Positions 1 to 6,894 of a stretch of DNA of 64,000 nucleotides are shown here, piece after piece. Source of the stretch: JAKOWB01 sp038363005 (GTDB lineage Bacteria; Pseudomonadota; Alphaproteobacteria; Kiloniellales; JACOMY01); NCBI GenBank assembly GCA_038363005.1, contig JBBQBI010000020.1, positions 31,201 through 95,200 on the forward strand, given 5' to 3'. A program made the position numbers and the translations under genes. The first letter of the stretch is position 1. Each line of letters starts with the position of its first letter. Below the pieces are notes generated by a model. It made no database searches and had not been told where the DNA came from. It saw nothing but the letters and a program-made list of their open reading frames with translations.

Positions 1-299
1 GCGAGGCCGCCCGCCTGCTGGCCGGGGTGAACGATCCGGCGAGCTGGCTGCGCGTGGCCTGCGAGCGCGCCTGCCTGGCGGCGCTGCGTGGCTCCTGCAC
101 CACGCCGGTCGCGGTGCTGGCCGATCCGATCGGCAGCGACTTGCGGCTGCGGGCCCTGCTGGTGCTACCCGATGGCCGCCAGCCGCTGTTCGTCGAGCAG
201 GCCGCCGCGGTAGACGATCACCTGGCGCTGGGCCAGGCGGTCGGCGAGGCGCTGCGCGGCCGCGCCAGCGCGGCGCACCTTGCCCTGCTGGAGGCCTGA
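1..299 (+). CDS. hemC: Porphobilinogen deaminase (hydroxymethylbilane synthase), C-terminal part
   Basis: This is the 3' end of a gene that begins before the window; the first whole codon is at position 3. HemC polymerises four porphobilinogens into hydroxymethylbilane in the cytosol. About 98 residues remain. They include the C-terminal domain with the motif ERACLAALRGSCTTPVA, whose cysteine corresponds to the one carrying the dipyrromethane cofactor. The stop codon TGA (297-299) shares its A with the ATG of hemD, which indicates translational coupling and one operon. The call rests on the cofactor-cysteine motif and the neighbouring hemD. Confidence 0.93.
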   Translation, partial: EAARLLAGVNDPASWLRVACERACLAALRGSCTTPVAVLADPIGSDLRLRALLVLPDGRQPLFVEQAAAVDDHLALGQAVGEALRGRASAAHLALLEA

Positions 300-1039
300 T
301 GCGCCTGCTGCTGACCCGCCCGGCCGAGGAGAGCGCGCGCAGCCAGAAGCTGTTCGACGCTGCCGGCCACAGCGTGCAGCTGGCGCCGATGCAGGTGATC
401 GAGCCGCTGCCGGCGACACTGGCGTTTGACGGCATCCAGGCCCTGGCGGTGACCAGCCGCCAGGGGGCCCGGGCGCTGGCCCGCGCCACCGACCGTCGCG
501 ACATATCTGTATATGCCGTCGGTGCTGCCACGGCCGCGCTGCTGCGGACGGAGGGTTTTGCCACTGTTGTCTCGGCCGAAGGCGACGCCGCCGAACTGGC
601 ACGGCTGCTTGCGGCGCGCCTGGACCCGCGGCGGGGCGGCATCCTGCATGCCGCCGGCGCCGCCGTGGCGCTGGACCTGGACGAGGCCCTGGCGCCCTTG
701 GGCTTCCAGGTCGTACGTACGAACCTGTACCAGGCCGCTGCCGTGGATACGCTCGACCGTACGATCCAGGACGCCCTGACGGACGGACAGCTCGATGGCG
801 TGGCCTTTTTCTCTCCCCGCGCCGCCACCATCTTTGCTAAGCTGCTGCAGCAAGCTGATTTGGCCGCCTGCTGCAGCCGTCTGGTGGCGGTCTGCCTGAG
901 CCCGGCGGTGGCCGAGCGGGTGGGCGGACTGGACTGGCGCGCCACCCTGGTGGCGGACGAACCGAACCTGCCAGCACTGCTGGCGGTTCTGACGGCGTAC
1001 GGACAGCGTACGAACGACGGAATGGAGACCCAGGCATGA
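299..1039 (+). CDS. hemD: Uroporphyrinogen-III synthase
   Basis: The 246-residue product fits the HemD family (about 240-260), which closes and inverts ring D of hydroxymethylbilane to give uroporphyrinogen III in the cytosol. The start MRLLLTRPAEES and the later segment with FFSPRAATIF are typical of the family. Overall sequence conservation in HemD is low, so gene order is the strongest support: it follows hemC with a one-base overlap and runs into the next gene through an ATGA overlap at 1036-1039. It is probably co-transcribed with hemC from a promoter outside the window. Confidence 0.93.
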   Translation: MRLLLTRPAEESARSQKLFDAAGHSVQLAPMQVIEPLPATLAFDGIQALAVTSRQGARALARATDRRDISVYAVGAATAALLRTEGFATVVSAEGDAAELARLLAARLDPRRGGILHAAGAAVALDLDEALAPLGFQVVRTNLYQAAAVDTLDRTIQDALTDGQLDGVAFFSPRAATIFAKLLQQADLAACCSRLVAVCLSPAVAERVGGLDWRATLVADEPNLPALLAVLTAYGQRTNDGMETQA

Positions 1040-2619
1040 GCGACAGCAACGGCGACGGCGCCCCGGTCGATCCCGCCCTGCATCCAGCCCAGGGTGTCAT
1101 CCAGGTCTTCGGCGGCATCCGCCCCATGGCGCACAAGCTGGGTATCGCCGTCTCCACGGTGCAGGGCTGGAAGGAGCGCGGCACGATCCCGCGCAGCCGC
1201 CATGGCGAAATCCAGGCCGCTGCCGCTGCCGCCGGGGTCGCGCTGGATCCCGCGCTGTTGGCCGCCAGCGACCAGACCCAGGCGCCGACAATCGAGGGAG
1301 TTGGCGCGCCGATCGAGGCGCCGAGCGAGACCCCGCCCGCCGCCGCCGGACCTCGGCCGGAGCCCAAGGCGGCGCTGCATCCTGACCGCCGGGCGCCAGG
1401 CTGGCTGGCGCGCGTCAGCCCGCAGCTGCCGGCCGTCGCGCTGGGCGGCGTGCTGGTGCTGGCCGGGTTCCTGCTGGCCATGGGCACCAGCGACCTGTGG
1501 CTGGGGCCGACCGACGGGCCGGGTGACGGCAAGGCCGTGGCCGCGCTGGAGCAGCGCCTGGCCGCGCTGGAAGCGGCGCCGGCCACCAACAACGCCAGCC
1601 AGCTCACGGCACTGCAAGACCAGCTGGAATCGCTGCGCAACCAGGTCGCCGCGCTGCCGGCCGGCGGCGATGCCGCGGCGCTGGAGGGCCTGAAGCAAGA
1701 GCTGCTGGCGGCCAGCGCGGCACAGACCGCCGCGGCGCTGCAGCCGACCGCCGAGCAGCTCACCAAGATGTCGGCGGCGCTCGACGAGGCGCGCAAGACC
1801 CTGGCCGACCTGCAGGCCGCCCAGGCCAGCCAGCCACCGGGCGACCAGCCGCCAGCCTGGGCTGAAAGCCTGTCAGGAGACGTCACCACACTGGGCGACC
1901 GCGTCACCGCGCTGGAGGCAACGGCGATGGCGCAGGCGGCGCGCCTCGGCGCGCTCGACAGCCTCGACCAGCGCATTGCCGACAATGTCGCCGCCGCCGA
2001 GGCGCGGCTCGACGCCAAGCTGGCAGCCGCCGTCACCAGTGCCGTCGCCGCCCTGCCGCCGCCGGTGCCGCCGACCCCGGCGCCCGGCGCCACCGCCGCC
2101 GCCACCCTGGCGCTGGCCGCCGCCAACCTGCAGGAAGCGGTGGCCGCCGGCCGCGGCTTTACCAGCGAGCTGGTACTGCTGCGCCAGCTCGCCGCCGAGA
2201 CGCCCGCCATCGCCGCCGCCCTGGCCGCGCTGGAGCCGCTGGCGGCCGAGGGCCTGCCCTCCGACAGCAGCCTGCGCGCCGCATTTCCGGCCATGGCCGA
2301 GGCGGTGGTGCGGGCCGACCGCGGCACCGCCGGCGGCGACTGGTTCGACGAGCTTTGGCAGTCGGTCGGCGGGCTGATCAGCGTGCGGCCGATCGGCGAG
2401 GTGGCGGGCGACGATGCCGCCGCCATGGTGGCCCGGGCCGAGCAGCGCCTGACCGCCGGCGACCTGGCCAGCGCGGTGACCGAGCTGTCCGGCCTGAGCG
2501 GCGCGGCGGCGGAAGCAGCGGCCCCCTGGCTGGCCCAGGCCAAGGCGCGGCTGGAGGGCCTGGCGGCCGCCAATCAGGTGGTGCAGCAGGCGCTGGCGCG
2601 CCTCGCGGCCGGCGGCTGA
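1036..2619 (+). CDS. Mic60/mitofilin-like (COG4223) inner-membrane protein with N-terminal HTH-like domain
   Basis: This 527-residue protein sits where alphaproteobacteria carry the Mic60 (mitofilin) homologue, between hemD and hemY. Visible order: an HTH-like segment at residues 20-75 (LGIAVSTVQGWKERGTIP), a proline-rich linker, one membrane segment near 131-152, long Ala/Leu/Glu-rich coiled coils near 168-280 and 282-335, a short proline stretch, and an Ala-rich helical C-terminal domain. This matches a bitopic membrane protein with a large periplasmic coiled coil, which in Mic60 shapes membrane curvature. The N-terminal HTH-like domain, on the cytoplasmic side, is not part of classical mitofilin. 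The start ATG overlaps the hemD stop by four bases. Function is inferred from architecture and position. Confidence 0.8.
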   Translation: MSDSNGDGAPVDPALHPAQGVIQVFGGIRPMAHKLGIAVSTVQGWKERGTIPRSRHGEIQAAAAAAGVALDPALLAASDQTQAPTIEGVGAPIEAPSETPPAAAGPRPEPKAALHPDRRAPGWLARVSPQLPAVALGGVLVLAGFLLAMGTSDLWLGPTDGPGDGKAVAALEQRLAALEAAPATNNASQLTALQDQLESLRNQVAALPAGGDAAALEGLKQELLAASAAQTAAALQPTAEQLTKMSAALDEARKTLADLQAAQASQPPGDQPPAWAESLSGDVTTLGDRVTALEATAMAQAARLGALDSLDQRIADNVAAAEARLDAKLAAAVTSAVAALPPPVPPTPAPGATAAATLALAAANLQEAVAAGRGFTSELVLLRQLAAETPAIAAALAALEPLAAEGLPSDSSLRAAFPAMAEAVVRADRGTAGGDWFDELWQSVGGLISVRPIGEVAGDDAAAMVARAEQRLTAGDLASAVTELSGLSGAAAEAAAPWLAQAKARLEGLAAANQVVQQALARLAAGG

Positions 2620-2629
2620 GGAGCAGAGC

Positions 2630-4162
2630 ATGGGCCGTATCCTGCTGTTCCTCGTGCAGCTGGCGCTGCTGGTCGCCGCCGCGGTGTGGATCGCCGACCG
2701 TCCCGGCGAGGTGCGCATCCGCTGGCTGGGGCGCGAGATCACCGCCGACGTCGGCGTGCTGCTGCTCGCCGTGTTCCTGCTGATGCTGCTGTCGGCGGTC
2801 GGCTATCACCTGTGGCGCCGCGTCGCCCGCACCCCCGGCCTGACGGCGCGGGCGATGGACCGCGGCCGGCGGCGGCGCGGCTTGCAAGCCTTGACCAACG
2901 GCCTGGTCGCCGTAGCGGCCGGTGAGACCGACGAGGCACGGCGCTGGTCGCGCAAGGCCGATCAGCTGCTGGATGAACCGGCGCTGACCCAACTGCTGGC
3001 CGCCCAGGTGGCCGACCTGGACGGCGACCAGGAACGGGCCCGCGCGCTGTTCGACGCCATGCTGGCCCGGCCGGAGACCCGCTTCCTGGGCCTGCGCGGC
3101 CTGGTGCAGCAGGCGCTGGCGCAGGGCGATACCCAGGCCGCGCTTGGCTATGTCGAGGAAGCACATCGCCTGCGCCCCGACACGCCCTGGGTGCTGGACA
3201 CGCTGTTCGACCTGGCCGAGCGCGACGGCCGCCTGGCCGAGGCCGGGCGCGTGCTGACCGAGGCGCGGCGCCGCGGCGTACTGAAGCCGGCCGAAGCCGA
3301 CCGCCGCCGCGCCGTGGTGCTGCTGGAGGAATCGGCGCGCGCCGAGGCCACCGGCGAGGCGCCGGTGGCACTCGACCGCGCCAAGCAGGCGCTGCGCCTG
3401 GCGCCCGAGCTGACCGCGGCGGCGCAGCGCGCCGCCCGCCTGGCCGCCCGCCTGGGCAAGACGCGCGAGGCGGAGCGCATCCTGGAGCGTGCCTGGACCC
3501 TGCGGCCGCATCCCGCCCTGGCGGAGCTCTACCTCGGCCTCAACCAGGGCGCCGGCGCGGCCGAACGCCTGAAGCTGCTGCGCCGCCTGACCGGCGGCCA
3601 GCCGGAGCATCCGGAGACGCTGGTGACCCTGGCCGCCGCGGCGGCCGACGCCAGCCTCTGGGCCGAGGCGCGGCGCTTGCTGGCACCGCTGGAGGGCAAC
3701 CCGCCGGACCAGCGCACCGCCCGCCTGCTGGCGCTGCTGGCCGATGCCGACGCCGGCGATGCGACCTTGGCGCGGGAGTGGCGCGACCGCGCCGCCGCGC
3801 TGCCGGCCGCGCCGGGCTGGAACTGCCCGGCCTGCGGCCAGTCGCCGGCCGAGTGGCAGCCGCGCTGCCCCAACTGCGGTGCCTTCGATTCCCTGGTCTG
3901 GAAGCCCGGCCCGGTCGGTGTCGGCGGCGGACTGATCGCAGCGGACTTCGCCGCGCCGGCGTCAGTACCCGAGCCGCCGCCCGCACCGGCCGCTCCGCCC
4001 GAGCCCGCACCAGCGCCCAAGCCAACGCCAGTGCCCGAGCCGGCGCCCGCACCCGCTCCCGCACCGGCGCCTGCACCGGCAGCGGCACCGGTCGCCGCCC
4101 CGAAGCCGGCGCCAAGCGGCCCGACACTGTCACCCGAGGACGCGGCGCGCCGCGGCCTGTGA
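2630..4162 (+). CDS. hemY: HemY-type TPR membrane protein with C-terminal zinc ribbon
   Basis: The 510-residue product begins with two membrane segments (residues 2-20 and 39-60) separated by the HemY-type sequence RPGEVRIRWLGREI. An Ala/Leu/Arg-rich TPR-like region follows to about residue 390. Near 399-415 there are paired CPAC and CPNC knuckles forming a zinc-ribbon or rubredoxin-like knuckle, then a Pro/Ala repeat tail of about 80 residues. HemY proteins of this kind sit at the end of hemCDXY operons; their exact role in haem or envelope homeostasis is unsettled. This is not the oxygen-dependent protoporphyrinogen oxidase also called HemY. A GGAGCAGAGC ribosome site lies just before the ATG, ten bases after the previous gene. 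Confidence 0.88.
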   Translation: MGRILLFLVQLALLVAAAVWIADRPGEVRIRWLGREITADVGVLLLAVFLLMLLSAVGYHLWRRVARTPGLTARAMDRGRRRRGLQALTNGLVAVAAGETDEARRWSRKADQLLDEPALTQLLAAQVADLDGDQERARALFDAMLARPETRFLGLRGLVQQALAQGDTQAALGYVEEAHRLRPDTPWVLDTLFDLAERDGRLAEAGRVLTEARRRGVLKPAEADRRRAVVLLEESARAEATGEAPVALDRAKQALRLAPELTAAAQRAARLAARLGKTREAERILERAWTLRPHPALAELYLGLNQGAGAAERLKLLRRLTGGQPEHPETLVTLAAAAADASLWAEARRLLAPLEGNPPDQRTARLLALLADADAGDATLAREWRDRAAALPAAPGWNCPACGQSPAEWQPRCPNCGAFDSLVWKPGPVGVGGGLIAADFAAPASVPEPPPAPAAPPEPAPAPKPTPVPEPAPAPAPAPAPAPAAAPVAAPKPAPSGPTLSPEDAARRGL

Positions 4163-4190
4163 GTTTCCTCCGAACCCCGCGGATCCGATC

Positions 4191-4859
4191 ATGCTGCTGA
4201 CCCTGCCGAACTTCCTCACCGCCGCGCAGCTCGCCACCGCGCGGCAGATCGTCCAGCAGGTCGAGCTGGGCGACGGCCGCGTCACCGGCAGCGCCAAGCT
4301 GAAGCTGAACCTGCAATCCGGCGGCCTGGCGCCCGGGCTGGAACCGGCGCAGAAGCTGATCCACGACGCCTTCCAGACTAACGTCGAGTTCTCGGTCTTC
4401 GCGCTGCCGCGGACCTACCGCATCTTCTTCAACCGCTACGACCCGGGCATGTACTACAAGGCGCACATGGACGTGTCGCTGATGGGCCTCGGCACACCGC
4501 AGCTCATGCGCACCGACCTCTCCTTCACCGTCTTCCTCAGCGAGCCCAGGGACTACGACGGCGGCGAGTTCCGCCTGGAATCGCCCTTCGGCGAGCAGCG
4601 CCTGAAGCTGCCGGCCGGCACGCTCATCTGCTACCCCTCGGACATGCTGCACGAGGTGCTGCCGGTGACCCGCGGCAGCCGCCTGGCCGCCATCGGCTGG
4701 ATCCAGTCGCTGATCCCCGACCCGCGCCACCGCGAGCTGTTTCGCGCCTTCGACCACGTGGCGCGCGACATGCTGAAGCTGCTGCCCGAGCCGGAGCCCT
4801 TCCGCGAGCGCCTGGGCCGCGTGCGCGAGGGCCTGCTGCGCTCCTGGAGCGACGTCTAG
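4191..4859 (+). CDS. piuC: PKHD-type Fe(II)/2-oxoglutarate hydroxylase
   Basis: At 222 residues it matches the PiuC/YbiX family length (about 225). The Fe(II) ligands are visible as H92-x-D94 in YKAHMDVSLMG and H154 in MLHEVLPVTRGSR, with the 2-oxoglutarate-binding arginine in the following RGSRLAAIGW. These enzymes are cytosolic prolyl-hydroxylase-fold oxygenases, often found near iron-uptake receptors, although none is visible here. The gene starts 28 bases after hemY and could be read from the same transcript. It ends just before the tRNA-Thr gene. The natural substrate is unknown. Confidence 0.88.
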   Translation: MLLTLPNFLTAAQLATARQIVQQVELGDGRVTGSAKLKLNLQSGGLAPGLEPAQKLIHDAFQTNVEFSVFALPRTYRIFFNRYDPGMYYKAHMDVSLMGLGTPQLMRTDLSFTVFLSEPRDYDGGEFRLESPFGEQRLKLPAGTLICYPSDMLHEVLPVTRGSRLAAIGWIQSLIPDPRHRELFRAFDHVARDMLKLLPEPEPFRERLGRVREGLLRSWSDV

Positions 4860-4932
4860 AGTGGTTGACGAGGAAGGGCGCCTCGACTAGCGTCCGCGCG
4901 CTTTTTCCGGCCGGGCATCGACCCGGCCCGCT

Positions 4933-5007
4933 GCCGGCGTAGCTCAGGGGTAGAGCAGGGCTTTCGTAAAGCCAAGGTCGGGGGTTCAATTCCCTCCGCC
5001 GGCACCA
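4933..5007 (+). tRNA. tRNA-Thr (anticodon CGT)
   Basis: A full cloverleaf can be drawn: acceptor GCCGGCG pairing with CGCCGGC, D-arm GCTC/GAGC, anticodon loop TTCGTAA giving anticodon CGT (reads ACG, threonine), and T-arm with loop TTCAATT. The discriminator A is followed by an encoded CCA at 5005-5007. The first anticodon-stem pair (27-43) is a G-A mismatch, and the T-stem has one G-T pair. In a high-GC genome the ACG codon is common, so this species should be heavily used. Confidence 0.96.
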
Positions 5008-5069
5008 CCGACTCCGACGCCAGGTGCGCCGCCTTAGGCGACCGGCGCGGCCAGCCCTTGGGAGACGCC

Positions 5070-6179
5070 ATGGACGAGGTCGAGTGCGTCGTCGTGGGTG
5101 CCGGAGTCGTCGGCCTGGGCATCGCACGCGCGCTCGCCCTGGCCGGGCGCGAGGTCCTGGTCCTGGAGCGCAATGGCGCCATCGGCGAAGAGACCTCCTC
5201 GCGCAACAGCGAAGTGATTCACGCCGGCATCTACTACGCCACCGGCAGCCACAAGGCGAAGCTCTGCGTCGCCGGCCGCGACGCGCTCTATGAGTTCTGC
5301 CGCGCGCGCGGCGTGCCGCACGCCCGCCTTGGCAAGGTCATCGTCGCCACCAGCCAAGCGCAGCTTGCCACCCTGGCGGCGATCAAGGCGCAGGCCGAAA
5401 TCAACGGCGTGCGCGACCTCCAGGTGCTCGACGCCGCCGGCGTGCGCGCGCTGGAGCCGGAACTCGAGGCCACCGGCGGCCTGCTATCGCCCTCCACCGG
5501 TATCGTCGACAGCCACGCGCTGATGCTGGCGCTGCAGGGCGAGGCCGAAACCGCCGGCGCCATCACGGCACTGCATGCGCCTGTGCTGCGCGGTGAGATC
5601 GACGCGCGCGGCTTTGTCCTGGAGGCCGGCGGCGAGGCGCCGCTGCGCCTGCGCTGCCGGCTGCTGGTGAACGCCGCCGGCCATGGCGCCTGGGACTTGG
5701 CACGCAATCTGGCGGGCTATCCGGCGCCGCTGATCCCCGACCGCGTGCTGTCGCGGGGCGTCTACTTCGTGCTGGCCGGTGCCACCCCCTTCCGGCACCT
5801 GATCTATCCGGTCCCGGAAGGCGGCGGGCTGGGCGTGCACGTGACGCTCGACCTTGCCGGGCGCGCCCGCTTCGGGCCCGACGTGGAATGGATCGAGCGG
5901 CTCGACTACCACCTGGATCCGGCGCGCGCCGCCGCTTTCTATCCGGCGATCCGCAACTACTGGCCAGCACTGCCCGACGGCGCGTTGCTGCCGGGCTACA
6001 CCGGCATCCGCCCGCGCCTCAGCCGCCTGGCACAGGGCGCCGCCGACTTTCGCATCGACACCCCGGCCGAGCACGGCATCCCCGGACTGGTCCAGCTGTT
6101 CGGCATCGAGAGTCCAGGCCTGACCTCGACCCTGGCGCTGGCCGACCTGGTCGCCGCCGCGCTCGCCACCGCTTGCTAG
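5070..6179 (+). CDS. FAD-dependent oxidoreductase, L-2-hydroxyglutarate dehydrogenase-like
   Basis: The DAO-fold flavoprotein has about 369 residues and a dinucleotide motif VVVGAGVVGLGIARALA at the N-terminus. The following EETSSRNSEVIHAGIYY is characteristic of the L-2-hydroxyglutarate dehydrogenase/oxidase (LhgO/L2HGDH) family, which oxidises L-2-hydroxyglutarate to 2-oxoglutarate. The C-terminus LFGIESPGLTSTLALAD is also typical. The ATG at 5070 follows GGGAGA at good spacing and is preferred over an in-frame TTG at 5058. Ten bases separate it from the next hydrolase gene, so the two are probably co-transcribed. Related FAD enzymes acting on other 2-hydroxy acids cannot be excluded. Confidence 0.85.
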   Translation: MDEVECVVVGAGVVGLGIARALALAGREVLVLERNGAIGEETSSRNSEVIHAGIYYATGSHKAKLCVAGRDALYEFCRARGVPHARLGKVIVATSQAQLATLAAIKAQAEINGVRDLQVLDAAGVRALEPELEATGGLLSPSTGIVDSHALMLALQGEAETAGAITALHAPVLRGEIDARGFVLEAGGEAPLRLRCRLLVNAAGHGAWDLARNLAGYPAPLIPDRVLSRGVYFVLAGATPFRHLIYPVPEGGGLGVHVTLDLAGRARFGPDVEWIERLDYHLDPARAAAFYPAIRNYWPALPDGALLPGYTGIRPRLSRLAQGAADFRIDTPAEHGIPGLVQLFGIESPGLTSTLALADLVAAALATAC

Positions 6180-6189
6180 GAGAACCGCC

Positions 6190-6891
6190 ATGACCAGCGA
6201 CAGCTACCCCGACTACAAGATCCTGGTGAAGGGCAACTCGCTGCGCCTGAAGGACGACTTCCTGGGCATCGCCAACGTCACGCTGATCCGCAGCGCCGGC
6301 GGGCCGATCCTGTTCGACACCGGCGGTTACGTCTCGCGCCTGGGCCTGATCAAACGCTTGAAGGAAGAGGGGCTGGAGCCCGGCGACATCAAGGTCCTGT
6401 TCCTGTCGCACCTGCACTTCGACCACTGCCACAACGTCGACCTTTTTCCCAAGGCCAAGGTGCTGGTGTCGAAGGAGGAGTGGGACTATGCGCAAAAGCC
6501 GCACCCCAAGGACCTCTTCATGCCCTGGGGCATCCACGCCCAGTTGGAGAAGCACGACCTGGAGCTGATCCAGGGCGAGGGCGCGCTGGACAACCGCATC
6601 GGCTGGTATCCCGTGCCGGGCCACACGCCGGGCTGCTACGCGCTGGAGCTGGAGTCGGGGCGCAACGGTCGCGTCGTGGTGGCCGGCGATTCCATCAAAT
6701 ACGCCAAGGAGGTGGTGACGCGCCGCTGCGACATGGCTTTCGACACCATCGAGCGCGGCACCGCTTCGATCGCCAAGATCATTTCGCGTGCCGACCGCAT
6801 CATTCCCGGCCATTTCCCCGAGCTGATCCGCCAGCCCGACGGCGCCTTCTCGTGGGACGAGGCGGCGCCCTTCGAACTCTACGTGCGCTAG
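6190..6891 (+). CDS. Metallo-beta-lactamase-fold hydrolase, AHL-lactonase-like
   Basis: The 233-residue protein has the dinuclear zinc motif H74-x-H76-x-D78-H79 (SHLHFDHC). Later ligands are the histidine in VPGHTPGC, the aspartate in VVAGDS and the histidine in IIPGHFPE. This layout resembles the N-acyl-homoserine lactonase (AttM/AiiA) branch of the MBL fold, but many members of the branch hydrolyse other lactones or esters. The gene lies between the 2-hydroxyglutarate oxidase-like gene and the molybdenum hydroxylase gene with gaps of ten and three bases. A metabolic lactone substrate is therefore at least as likely as a quorum-sensing signal. Confidence 0.82.
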   Translation: MTSDSYPDYKILVKGNSLRLKDDFLGIANVTLIRSAGGPILFDTGGYVSRLGLIKRLKEEGLEPGDIKVLFLSHLHFDHCHNVDLFPKAKVLVSKEEWDYAQKPHPKDLFMPWGIHAQLEKHDLELIQGEGALDNRIGWYPVPGHTPGCYALELESGRNGRVVVAGDSIKYAKEVVTRRCDMAFDTIERGTASIAKIISRADRIIPGHFPELIRQPDGAFSWDEAAPFELYVR

Positions 6892-6894
6892 GCG

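Noticed and set aside
837..2573. Long open frame on the minus strand over the Mic60-like gene
   Set aside because: It is antisense to a gene with recognised domain order and has a low-complexity Ala/Ser/Arg composition typical of high-GC shadow frames; no similarity or start context.
4856..5206. Minus-strand frame ending on a CTAG at 4856-4859
   Set aside because: It crosses the tRNA-Thr gene and the start of the flavoprotein gene and shows no family similarity; it would also mimic the CTAG convergence pattern, so it was not counted.
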